This document shows positions 1-4,897 of a stretch of DNA of 7,966 nucleotides, piece by piece. The notes beneath the pieces are model-generated. The model worked only from the letters and a program-made list of their open reading frames with translations. It did not search any database and was not told the DNA's origin. Position 1 is the stretch's first letter. Each line of letters begins with the position of its first letter. Position numbers and translations under genes: made by a program. This DNA is from Acidobacteriota bacterium (GTDB lineage Bacteria > Acidobacteriota > Blastocatellia > RBC074), in contig JABFSD010000886.1 in NCBI GenBank assembly GCA_013140935.1, positions 1 to 7,966 of the forward strand. The letters are read 5' to 3'.

Positions 1-2
1 TA

Positions 3-32
3 CTGGCTGCGCCCACCGCGCAACCCGCTTAA
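3..32 (+). CDS. possible C-terminal end of a gene entering from the left (partial)
   Basis: Reading the frame that ends with TAA at 30-32 gives a short Ala/Pro-rich tail, LAAPTAQPA. It is too short to identify. The only support is position: a convincing intrinsic terminator begins 17 bases after this stop, as expected if a + strand gene ends here. The frame starting at base 1 is also open, to a TGA at 115-117, so the assignment is tentative. Confidence 0.25.
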   Translation: MAAPTAQPA

Positions 33-48
33 CGTGCGGATCAAAACC

Positions 49-89
49 AGTCCGACGTGTGTTCTGCTTACTTCGCACTCGGACTTTTT
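49..89 (+). terminator. intrinsic terminator, rightward
   Basis: A 7-bp stem (AGTCCGA at 49-55 with TCGGACT at 79-85) is extended by GTG/CAC (57-59 with 76-78) across a one-base bulge. The loop is 16 bases. A run of T at 85-89 follows directly. Hairpin plus T-run is the standard Rho-independent pattern and would end transcription of a gene entering from the left. Confidence 0.6.
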
Positions 90-281
90 AAGCGGTTTCA
101 TCGGGGGCCAAGCCTGAGTCACAGCAACTGCGAGTTTTGGGATCGGCGGCTGATGTATGCGCAGCAACGATACTTGCGCGCGTGTACCGCTTTGGCGCGC
201 ATTCGCAAGTTACTCAAAGGCGTTCAGGTGCAAGTGAACATCGCCACGAATGGCGGGCAACAAATCAACGTCGCCCACTGA
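57..281 (+). CDS. small hypothetical protein, possibly a C-terminal remnant
   Basis: The convincing part runs from about 141 to 281. It reads as an amphipathic helix rich in Arg/Ala (RRLMYAQQRYLRACTALARI) followed by a short tail, VQVNIATNGGQQINVAH. Tails of the type 'Q-x-N-I-A-x-GGQQ-x-N' recur in small conserved hypothetical proteins of bacteria and mobile elements; I place it there from memory only. The start is uncertain. A GTG at 57 lies inside the terminator hairpin, an ATG at 153 would give only 42 residues, and neither has a Shine-Dalgarno sequence. An in-frame stop sits at 30-32, so the protein cannot extend further left. The lack of a credible start suggests that the N-terminal part of an older gene has been lost. 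Confidence 0.35.
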   Translation: MCSAYFALGLFKRFHRGPSLSHSNCEFWDRRLMYAQQRYLRACTALARIRKLLKGVQVQVNIATNGGQQINVAH

Positions 282-373
282 TTGGCAACCGCGACAGCTT
301 GTGACGGCTGACTTTCGTGCTGCCGCGAAAAAAACCTAACTTCGGTGTCGTCATAAGTGCGAAAGGATTTTTT

Positions 374-751
374 ATGCTTCCCTTGCAGATGATCGGCGGG
401 CGCAAACGATACAACGCGCAACGCCAGCAAATGGCCTTCGAGCGACGGCGGCAGATTCTCGCCACGGTCGGTGATGTCGTCATTCTGCCTGAGCGCGGAA
501 GGGCTGCGCGTCTGGCCTCTGTCTTGAATGTCAGCGAAGCAACGATCAGCCGCGACTTGAAAGCAATACGGGCGGAGTTTGGCGCGGCGCACGTTTGCCG
601 ATACTGCGGCATGATGTTTTTTGGAATGCCCTTGCTGACGTGGGCGAAAATCTTGAGGGCGATTGGTAAGCCGACTTGCTGCGCGAAATACGCTTTCGAG
701 ATCGAAGCCAAAAAGACTCGTGCGCAAAAACGAAAGCGGATGTTCGGCTAA
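374..751 (+). CDS. small helix-turn-helix DNA-binding protein with a cysteine cluster
   Basis: This 125-residue protein has a clear helix-turn-helix at about residues 43-69 (ARLASVLNVSEATISRDLKA), of the DeoR/winged type in which the second helix carries the 'S-x-A-T-I-S-R-D' recognition motif. The region before it is basic (GGRKRYNAQRQ, then FERRRQIL). After it come C75-x2-C78 and C102-C103, spaced so that they could bind zinc, and a very basic C-terminus. I take ATG 374 as the start because GAAAGGA lies six bases upstream; a GTG at 317 in the same frame has no such site. The gene converges with the five-gene leftward run and shares its terminator. It is probably a transcriptional regulator or element-encoded DNA-binding protein; its target is unknown. 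Confidence 0.7.
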   Translation: MLPLQMIGGRKRYNAQRQQMAFERRRQILATVGDVVILPERGRAARLASVLNVSEATISRDLKAIRAEFGAAHVCRYCGMMFFGMPLLTWAKILRAIGKPTCCAKYAFEIEAKKTRAQKRKRMFG

Positions 752-773
752 GGCGTCAAGCTCGACGCACAAA

Positions 774-801
774 AAAGGCCAGCTTGGGACGGCTGGCCTT
801 T
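774..801 (-). terminator. strong bidirectional intrinsic terminator between convergent genes
   Basis: A perfect 10-bp stem (AAAGGCCAGC at 774-783 with GCTGGCCTTT at 792-801) surrounds an 8-base loop. On the - strand the stem is followed by six T (the A-run at 771-776), so it ends the leftward operon whose last gene stops at 828. On the + strand only three T follow, a weaker but possible end for the HTH gene stopping at 751. Confidence 0.85.
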
Positions 802-827
802 CGTGTCATTGCAGGGTTGGTTGGCGG

Positions 828-1391
828 TTATGTGCCGACTGCGCGGACGCGACTGGCGAGCGCGTCGAGTTTGTCGGCGTCCCCTTCCCCTGATGCCTTC
901 CGTTCGTTGAGTTTGATCAGAACGAGTGCGACGAAGGCCGACAGGCTGTCGCGCTGGGCTTTCTTCCACTCAGCTTTTGAGAAGTAGCACAGATAACGCT
1001 CAGGCCGTTTGCCCTCTGCATCCTTCCAACGCAACACGACGGCGTAACCTGATTCTGTCAGCCGGATTCTGAACGTGTGCGAATCGTCCGCCGTCACAGT
1101 GAAAGACTCTTGCTGGCCGCGCGATTTCGAGACCTGAAGTTTTCCCGTCATGCCCTCTGCATTCAAAGGCTTTACCGGTTTCTTGGGGATACTCCCCAAG
1201 TCAGTCTTTGGCGGCGTAGGTTTTGGCGGTTTGGGGATACTCCCCAAAGGCTCTCTGGGTGGTTGAATCGGCGCAGGTTTGGACGCACGAAAACCGCCGC
1301 TGTTGAGGGCATCCAACAGGACGGCGGCAGGTGTCTTTGGTTGCTCGAACATCAGCGCCGATGCGTGAGGCGGCGCAGCGTCCGCCCTCAT
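828..1391 (-). CDS. hypothetical protein with proline-rich linker, last gene of the leftward cassette
   Basis: The protein has 187 residues from ATG 1391, which lies 8 bases after the stop of the upstream gene. A second ATG at 1352 is possible, and neither has a good ribosome-binding site, so translational coupling is likely. Residues 1-40 are Ala-rich. Residues 41-77 form a Pro/Lys-rich linker containing LGSIPK twice (49-54 and 65-70). Residues 92-185 are a compact folded domain: beta-type segments (ESFTVTADDSHTFRIRL, then GYAVVLRWKDA), then RYLCYFSKAEW, then two helices ending in a charged coil. I do not recognise the domain. It has no signal peptide or membrane segment, so it is probably cytoplasmic. 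The linker suggests that it tethers a partner, perhaps the membrane protein encoded just before it. Confidence 0.75.
   Translation of the reverse strand: MRADAAPPHASALMFEQPKTPAAVLLDALNSGGFRASKPAPIQPPREPLGSIPKPPKPTPPKTDLGSIPKKPVKPLNAEGMTGKLQVSKSRGQQESFTVTADDSHTFRIRLTESGYAVVLRWKDAEGKRPERYLCYFSKAEWKKAQRDSLSAFVALVLIKLNERKASGEGDADKLDALASRVRAVGT
1182..1200. repeat. interrupted palindrome, copy 1 of 2
   Basis: CTTGGGGATACTCCCCAAG has 8-bp arms around TAC. Its 17-base core is identical to the copy at 1231-1247. On the - strand it encodes LGSIPK in the linker of the surrounding gene. Confidence 0.8.
1230..1248. repeat. interrupted palindrome, copy 2 of 2
   Basis: TTTGGGGATACTCCCCAAA again has 8-bp arms around TAC and lies 48 bases (16 codons) from copy 1. 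The outermost pair changes from C/G to T/A, so the palindrome is kept although one base of each arm differs. It encodes a second LGSIPK. Confidence 0.8.
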
Positions 1392-1399
1392 CACCGGCG

Positions 1400-2137
1400 C
1401 TAGACTTTTGGGATTTGTTCCTCCGGCCAGTCCAGCCCGTTGCCTTGTTTCGGCGGCGGAGCAACCCACAGCGGCGCGGCGGCGGGCCGTGATTGTGTCG
1501 GTGCGGCCTTCAGTCCCGGATGACGCTGGCGGGCTTCCTCGATCAAACGCGCGGCCATCGCCTGGGCTTCGATCTGTTCGATTTGAGAGATGGCTTCCTG
1601 CACGACCTGCGAACCCAGCGCGCGGGTTTTGGCTTGCACCGTCACCGAATCGCGCAGGGCAGAGTATTGCCGCTCAAGCCGCATCTGCGCGATCTTCGGC
1701 GAATTGAGTTTTAGATAGAGCGCTACGCCGAAGGTGACGCCGACGACGGCAATGAGTCCCCAGCGCAGCCATTCGCGTTGATAGATCGAAAGCGGCGATC
1801 CGGCGAACTCCATGAAGTGCGTCACGATGTTGGTGAGTGCGACCGCGCCGAAAAACACGATGCCGAACAGCGCGGCCTTGCGTTGCTTGTCGGTGCTGTA
1901 GGCGTTCGTGAAGCCGTCCACCAGCCAGAGCAGCGCTAGGTCTACAACGGCGATGTAAAGCACGGTCAGCAGCAACCGCGCAGCGATGTGCTTGGCCGCG
2001 AACGTCTGCCAGACCAGCGAGCCGGATGAAAGCGCGCCCATTAGGATGATGCCCTTGATGAGCCAATCGCCGCGACTGTTCACGCGCTCAAGCCGCGCGT
2101 CGTCGGGCGTGTCGAAAGTAAAATCATTCGTTTGCAT
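1400..2137 (-). CDS. membrane protein with four transmembrane helices and a cytoplasmic coiled-coil tail
   Basis: The protein has 245 residues. ATG 2137 is preceded by AGAGG at a 7-base spacing. After a short polar N-terminus come four hydrophobic helices at about 25-45, 52-73, 87-107 and 124-143. A long charged, heptad-like region follows at about 147-205 (Glu/Gln/Arg/Ala), and then a Pro-rich tail. Lysines and arginines after helix 4 (KLNSPK) and between helices 2 and 3 (TDKQRK) put both termini in the cytoplasm. There is no signal peptide. The layout (four short helices then a soluble coil) recalls plasmid- or phage-encoded membrane proteins such as the DUF2637/SpdB type, but I see no specific motif match, so the comparison is topological only. 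The gene is tightly followed by the 828-1391 gene (8-base gap), which suggests that the two products work together. Confidence 0.8.
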   Translation of the reverse strand: MQTNDFTFDTPDDARLERVNSRGDWLIKGIILMGALSSGSLVWQTFAAKHIAARLLLTVLYIAVVDLALLWLVDGFTNAYSTDKQRKAALFGIVFFGAVALTNIVTHFMEFAGSPLSIYQREWLRWGLIAVVGVTFGVALYLKLNSPKIAQMRLERQYSALRDSVTVQAKTRALGSQVVQEAISQIEQIEAQAMAARLIEEARQRHPGLKAAPTQSRPAAAPLWVAPPPKQGNGLDWPEEQIPKV

Positions 2138-2162
2138 TTGTGTACCTCTTTCAAAAGGGAAG

Positions 2163-2210
2163 GCTGAAGCGATACGATTGCTTTGCAGTGCAATGGCCTA
2201 TCGCTTCGGC
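2163..2210. other. intergenic hairpin 1
   Basis: A 12-bp stem (2163-2174 with 2199-2210; core GAAGCGATA/TATCGCTTC) contains a single non-Watson-Crick position, T2165 opposite G2208. An inner stem ATTGC (2177-2181)/GCAAT (2190-2194) extends it. No T-run follows on either strand, so it is not a standard terminator. It lies in the 128-base gap between two genes of the leftward run. Confidence 0.6.
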
Positions 2211-2225
2211 GTGTGGTTGTTGTTC

Positions 2226-2259
2226 GGGTTTTCTGAGTGTTGAAGCACTCAGGAAACCC
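2226..2259. other. intergenic hairpin 2
   Basis: A 14-bp stem (2226-2239 with 2246-2259; arms GGGTTTTCTGAGTG and CACTCAGGAAACCC) encloses the 6-base loop TTGAAG. The one imperfect pair is T2232/G2253. It starts 6 bases downstream of the stop of the 2266-2616 gene (reading leftward). Without a T-run it could be an RNA-stability or processing element, or a partial attenuator. Confidence 0.65.
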
Positions 2260-2265
2260 ACTGCG

Positions 2266-2616
2266 TCATGCCTTTTGTTGCTTCGGCGCGGTGGCGTCAA
2301 TGAAGCCCTTGAGCCGTGCAACCTCCGCCTTATCCATCGGTAAAGATTCTGCCAGCACTGAACCGGCTTGCAGAGACGTTTCAATCAACGCATTCCATTC
2401 ATCGGTTTCAATCGTACCGGGCAAAGCGAACGCTTCGGCCAACGCGACGGCCACAGCAGGCCACGCAGCAGTTTTTGACAGCTTCTTGTCAGCCTTCGGT
2501 ATGGCGGACAGTCCTGCCCATTGCGCGAAGCGGGAAGCGGTAGGCAACTCGTTCGCGTGAACGAGTGCGAGCGCGACACGCTCAAAGGTCTGTTGTTTTC
2601 TGGTCTGTTTCTTCAT
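2266..2616 (-). CDS. hypothetical 116-residue helical protein
   Basis: ATG 2616 is chosen because GAAAGGA lies 7 bases upstream; a TTG at 2622 in the same frame would sit on top of that site. The N-terminus is basic (MKKQTRKQQT). The rest is mainly helical and Ala-rich: FERVALALVHANELPTASRF, then a possible turn-and-helix (RFAQWAGLSAIPKADKKLSK), then AWPAVAVALAEAF and an acidic stretch. The middle segment could be a divergent DNA-binding helix-turn-helix, but the fit is poor. No cysteines, signal peptide or membrane segment are visible. The gene is 26 bases downstream of the coiled-coil gene, so the two are probably cotranscribed. I do not recognise the family. Confidence 0.7.
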   Translation of the reverse strand: MKKQTRKQQTFERVALALVHANELPTASRFAQWAGLSAIPKADKKLSKTAAWPAVAVALAEAFALPGTIETDEWNALIETSLQAGSVLAESLPMDKAEVARLKGFIDATAPKQQKA

Positions 2617-2642
2617 CGTCAAATCCTTTCTGTGATGGGTTG

Positions 2643-3143
2643 TTAGTTATGGGTTGCTGCTCGCTTAACGTCGTTCGGAACTGCGTCAGGATGCGCGCGC
2701 CACCAATCGGTGAAGCCGTTCGCAGTCAATTCGAGTTCAAGAAATGGCGCATCGTCTGGCCTCAGACTGTTCGTCAGTTCGGTTTCGAGGTCTTGAATCT
2801 CGCGCCATAAACCGTAGTTCAGATCGTCTTTGAATTTCGTCAGCCTGACGATTGCCAGCGCAAAGTCACGGGTGGCGTCGTACCAAGTTTGCGGCGGCGG
2901 CGTGTGGTGTTTTTGTAACTCGGCAAGCTCTGCTTTCAAGGCGGCAATTTCTTCTTTCGCGTCAAGGTTCTCACTTATCAGCGTCGCGTTGCCTTCTACT
3001 TCGTCGTCTAGCTCGCTCTCGATTGGCTCAAGCTCGGCGATCCTGACGGCCTGCGCTTCAATGCGTGCGAGCAAGGCTTGCACAGTCGGCGCTTCGTCTT
3101 TGCTGGCGACCGTTTTGGGTTGGACTGTTTTGGTTTTTCTCAT
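2643..3143 (-). CDS. coiled-coil protein of unknown function
   Basis: The protein has 166 residues. ATG 3143 is preceded by AGGAG at a 10-base spacing. It has a basic start (MRKTKTVQPK), then a Leu/Glu heptad region at about 21-78 (for example LLARIEAQAVRIAELE and EEIAALKAELAELQ) that should form a dimeric coiled coil. A Pro break (TPPPQ, 81-85) is followed by a second helical domain with many aromatic residues (YDATRDFALAIVRLTKF, YGLWREIQDLE, FTDWWRAHPDAV). The acidic patch at 41-50 is typical of soluble coiled coils. It may be a structural or scaffold protein of the cassette, or bind DNA through its ends; there is no specific evidence for either. Confidence 0.75.
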   Translation of the reverse strand: MRKTKTVQPKTVASKDEAPTVQALLARIEAQAVRIAELEPIESELDDEVEGNATLISENLDAKEEIAALKAELAELQKHHTPPPQTWYDATRDFALAIVRLTKFKDDLNYGLWREIQDLETELTNSLRPDDAPFLELELTANGFTDWWRAHPDAVPNDVKRAATHN

Positions 3144-3184
3144 CTTTGGTTTGCTCCTATGGGTTCGGTGAGTCGTGATGATCG

Positions 3185-3216
3185 AAAACGCGCAGCCGAC
3201 TCGCCGATGCTGCGCG
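3185..3216 (-). terminator. probable leftward terminator or attenuator inside the gene run
   Basis: A GC-rich 8-bp stem (CGCGCAGC at 3189-3196 with GCTGCGCG at 3209-3216) has a 12-base loop and is followed on the - strand by four T (the A-run 3185-3188). It lies 10 bases downstream of the 3227-3631 stop. The short T-run suggests partial termination, letting the first gene be expressed more than the four after it. Confidence 0.5.
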
Positions 3217-3226
3217 GCTTCGTTGG

Positions 3227-3631
3227 TTAGATTTCAATCGCGCCGTAATAGCTGCGCTTGCCTTCGTAGCGCCGCACCAAAACAGCGGCGTTGCGTTCGG
3301 CTTCACGCTGCGCCATTGCCGATGATGCGACCGGCGCGGCCGCGACGGGTTGCGCTTGCAACGCCGCGTAGTACAGAACCATCAGCCGACGCGCCGCCCG
3401 ATGTTTGCAGACGCCGTTGCGGGCATCGCAAGCGTGGTCAGTGCCGATGCGGTACAGCTTGCTTGATGTAGTGCTTTGAATCGTCAACACACCATCCGCA
3501 AACGACCAGTAACGAGACTTTTCAATCTCAACAACCGCACGATCAATCGCACGCAGCCATTCAGGGGAATTGCTCGCCTTTGCTTTCGCTTCGTCGATGA
3601 CCGCCTGCCAGATTGAAGTGTTGAGAATCAT
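3227..3631 (-). CDS. SWIM-like zinc-motif protein, first gene of the leftward cassette
   Basis: The protein has 134 residues from ATG 3631, which has AAAGG 7 bases upstream; ATG 3658 is in frame but has no ribosome-binding site. The N-terminal half is helical (WQAVIDEAKAKA, WLRAIDRAVVEIEKS). It is followed by a beta segment (GVLTIQSTTSSKLYRI) and H66-A-C68-x6-C75-K-H77 leading into a helix (RAARRLMVLYYAAL). A beta pair before Cys/His, 'C-K-H' and then an Ala/Arg helix is the shape of the SWIM zinc finger (CxC..CxH). Here the first Cys is replaced by His. SWIM domains bind DNA or protein partners; short phage and plasmid proteins carry such motifs. The tail is Ala-rich and then basic. It is the gene nearest the leftward promoter. 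Confidence 0.7.
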   Translation of the reverse strand: MILNTSIWQAVIDEAKAKASNSPEWLRAIDRAVVEIEKSRYWSFADGVLTIQSTTSSKLYRIGTDHACDARNGVCKHRAARRLMVLYYAALQAQPVAAAPVASSAMAQREAERNAAVLVRRYEGKRSYYGAIEI

Positions 3632-3675
3632 TGCCTTGCCTTTCGTTTGCGGCGTCATTGCCGACTGACAAGCGT

Positions 3676-3704
3676 TTTATAGCATAGAGTATGGCGTAAT
3701 GCAA
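3676..3704 (-). promoter_or_regulatory. leftward sigma70-type promoter of the cassette
   Basis: On the - strand a -35-like TTGCAT (3699-3704) and a -10 TATAAA (3676-3681) are separated by 17 bases, about 45 bases upstream of ATG 3631. The -10 is 5/6 to consensus and the -35 is weak, as in regulated promoters. The inverted repeat CAATA-GGG-TATTG (3702-3714) overlaps the -35, and CATA-GAG-TATG (3683-3693) lies in the spacer. Confidence 0.6.
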
Positions 3705-3714
3705 TAGGGTATTG
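3702..3714. promoter_or_regulatory. candidate operator at the leftward promoter
   Basis: CAATAGGGTATTG is an inverted repeat whose half-sites match those of the larger palindrome at 3790-3807, but with the half-sites facing outward instead of inward. It covers the -35 of the leftward promoter, so a protein bound there would block it. Confidence 0.4.
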
Positions 3715-3772
3715 TGTAACGAGGCATACTATGGTAAGATTTTTTGTATTAGGCGCTTTGCATACGCGAGCG

Positions 3773-3778
3773 TTGACA
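3773..3778 (+). promoter_or_regulatory. -35 box (TTGACA) of the rightward regulator gene
   Basis: This is a perfect consensus -35 hexamer 51 bases upstream of ATG 3830. No good -10 is visible at the ideal spacing; TATTGC (3794-3799) at 15 bases or TGCAAT (3797-3802) at 18 bases are the candidates. Both fall inside the 18-bp palindrome, so operator binding and promoter use would be mutually exclusive. Confidence 0.5.
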
Positions 3779-3789
3779 AATGTGCAACA

Positions 3790-3807
3790 GGTGTATTGCA
3801 ATACACC
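3790..3807. promoter_or_regulatory. 18-bp perfect palindrome, likely operator
   Basis: GGTGTATTGCAATACACC is fully self-complementary. It lies 22 bases before the start codon of the HTH gene and covers the expected -10 region. A perfect dyad next to a small DNA-binding gene is the usual mark of autoregulation. CCATATATGG (3806-3815), a second palindrome, abuts it. Confidence 0.65.
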
Positions 3808-3829
3808 ATATATGGGAAAGGGAAACTTT

Positions 3830-4153
3830 ATGACCGCTGTAGCATTTGCCGAAGCGATGGACGTGGATTACACGACTGTTATGCGATGGCTTCGCAATCA
3901 ACTTGTACCAGGTGCTAAACAAATCGAACCAATCCCCGGAATGACGATCTGGCAGATACCAGAAGACGCACTAAAACTGGAGCGCCCGAAGTCCGGCCCA
4001 AAGCGTGGCGCGAAGAAAGCCGTAACAACCGGTGGTGCGGCGGAAGCGGCTACAGCTACGAGCAGTGAGCCTTTGCAAGTGACCACGCCGGCAAAAGCTG
4101 CGCGCCAACCAAAGGTGAAAGCGACAAAGAAGGCGAGCAAGAAGGGCAAGTAA
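3830..4153 (+). CDS. small DNA-binding regulator with basic Lys/Ala-rich tail
   Basis: The protein has 107 residues from ATG 3830, which has AAAGGG 7 bases upstream; longer versions from 3731 or 3812 would translate through the operator and lack a site. Residues 1-50 look like an excisionase/MerR-type helix-turn-helix plus wing: AFAEAMDVDYTTVMRWLRNQ is the helix pair, and MTIWQIPEDALKL matches the 'beta hairpin ending in xxIPxxAL' seen in HTH_17-type excisionase domains. Residues 51-107 are disordered and basic and end in KKASKKGK, resembling histone H1-like tails that bind DNA without sequence specificity. The palindrome-rich promoter just upstream suggests that it represses itself and controls the divergent cassette. 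The family assignment comes from motif shape. Confidence 0.75.
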   Translation: MTAVAFAEAMDVDYTTVMRWLRNQLVPGAKQIEPIPGMTIWQIPEDALKLERPKSGPKRGAKKAVTTGGAAEAATATSSEPLQVTTPAKAARQPKVKATKKASKKGK

Positions 4154-4164
4154 CCCGCTGGTGA

Positions 4165-4407
4165 TTACACCTTGCGATAAGTCGGCGCGTCATCGTCAAC
4201 CGGCGGCAATGGTTCAGTGGTAGGTATGGAAGCGACAACAGACCACAACAAGAAACCTGCCAAAAATAACAGCGTCGCAAGCGGGAAGATGAGGTAACTA
4301 TGCCGCTTGAGTTGGCGCAGAAACTCTTGGCGCGGCGTCGTGACGATATGCGCTTTGTATTGAAAATCTGAGTAGTTGAAATGATGTCCGCAGTGTGGGC
4401 ATTCCAT
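4165..4407 (-). CDS. small zinc-knuckle membrane protein
   Basis: The protein has 80 residues. It opens with MECPHCGHHF (C3-x2-C6, then H8 and H9), the start of a zinc-ribbon-like fold with only one Cys pair visible. A basic juxtamembrane segment follows (RQLKRH), then one hydrophobic helix at about 37-61 and a Pro/Asp-rich tail. I choose ATG 4407 because GGAG lies 8 bases upstream; ATG 4413 would be only 2 bases from it, and the extended ORF to 4584 runs into the toxin. The N-terminus is probably cytoplasmic with a single-pass helix. It converges with the regulator gene (11 bases between stops) and diverges from the toxin-antitoxin pair. Function unknown. Confidence 0.6.
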   Translation of the reverse strand: MECPHCGHHFNYSDFQYKAHIVTTPRQEFLRQLKRHSYLIFPLATLLFLAGFLLWSVVASIPTTEPLPPVDDDAPTYRKV

Positions 4408-4469
4408 AGGCATAACTCCAGAGATGTTTTGCCATAGCTGGTGCTTATTCTCCATCACCGCCGTCGCGC

Positions 4470-4550
4470 GTGACAGAATCCAAGCCGAAGCGCACACGCA
4501 AAACGAAGGCTGCGAAGCCGACACGGGCAGGGAAGAAAGCGAAGGCGTAA
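4470..4550 (+). CDS. possible tiny basic peptide ORF upstream of the toxin
   Basis: GTG 4470 to TAA 4548-4550 would encode 26 residues, more than a third of them Lys or Arg (TESKPKRTRKTKAAKPTRAG). The composition is like the tail of the 3830-4153 regulator. It ends 5 bases before the toxin ATG. The frame is open from 4416 but has no ATG and no Shine-Dalgarno sequence before the GTG. It could be a leader peptide, a remnant tail of a lost gene, or chance. Confidence 0.2.
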   Translation: MTESKPKRTRKTKAAKPTRAGKKAKA

Positions 4551-4555
4551 CACCA

Positions 4556-4897
4556 ATGTTCGATGGACAGCCGAAAGAAACCATCTTTTACGAAACCGTT
4601 GACGGCGTTCGCCCCTTTGAAGAATGGGCGGATGGTTTGCGCGACCGGCAAGCTCTCGCACGAATTGAAAAACGGTTGATCCGGCTGAGCGCAGGGAATC
4701 CGGGTGATTACAAGTCGGTTGGCGCAGGCGTCTACGAATTGCGCATTGACCACGGGCCGGGCTACCGACTCTATTTCTCATTCTCCGGCCAACAGATTGT
4801 TTTGCTGTTGTGCGGCGGAGTTAAGGCGACGCAAGCGGCTGACATTACGGCGGCGCATGATTACTGGCAGGATTTTCAGGAAAGGAAAGACCGATGA
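4556..4897 (+). CDS. RelE/HigB-like type II toxin
   Basis: The protein has 113 residues, the usual length for the RelE/ParE-superfamily group annotated as phage-derived Gp49-like or HigB killer proteins. The signature is easy to follow: an opening with ETVDGVRPFEEWADGL; two helices (RQALARIEKRLIRLSAGNPGDYKSV); the beta sheet GVYELRIDHGPGYRLYFSF (R63, R71); the strand IVLLLCGGVK (K90); and a final helix, ITAAHDYWQDF. In this family the basic residues of the central sheet cut mRNA at the ribosome, or the fold acts otherwise. ATG 4556 is preferred (GAAGG about 10 bases upstream) over the ATG at 4424, which adds residues foreign to the family. The stop overlaps the next start as ATGA, with toxin before antitoxin, the order typical of higBA. 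Confidence 0.85.
   Translation: MFDGQPKETIFYETVDGVRPFEEWADGLRDRQALARIEKRLIRLSAGNPGDYKSVGAGVYELRIDHGPGYRLYFSFSGQQIVLLLCGGVKATQAADITAAHDYWQDFQERKDR

Noticed and set aside
224..772. - strand ORFs of 148-182 codons opposite the first HTH gene
   Set aside because: The + strand frame has a clear HTH and a good ribosome site; the antisense products look random and would overlap the terminator.
3731..3829. N-terminal extension of the 107-aa regulator
   Set aside because: It would translate through the -35 box and the 18-bp palindrome, has no ribosome site, and adds residues unrelated to the HTH domain. ATG 3830 has AAAGGG at ideal spacing.
4424..4555. N-terminal extension of the toxin from ATG 4424
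   Set aside because: The extra 44 residues do not belong to the toxin family and cross the start of the divergent zinc-knuckle gene; 113 residues from 4556 is the family length.
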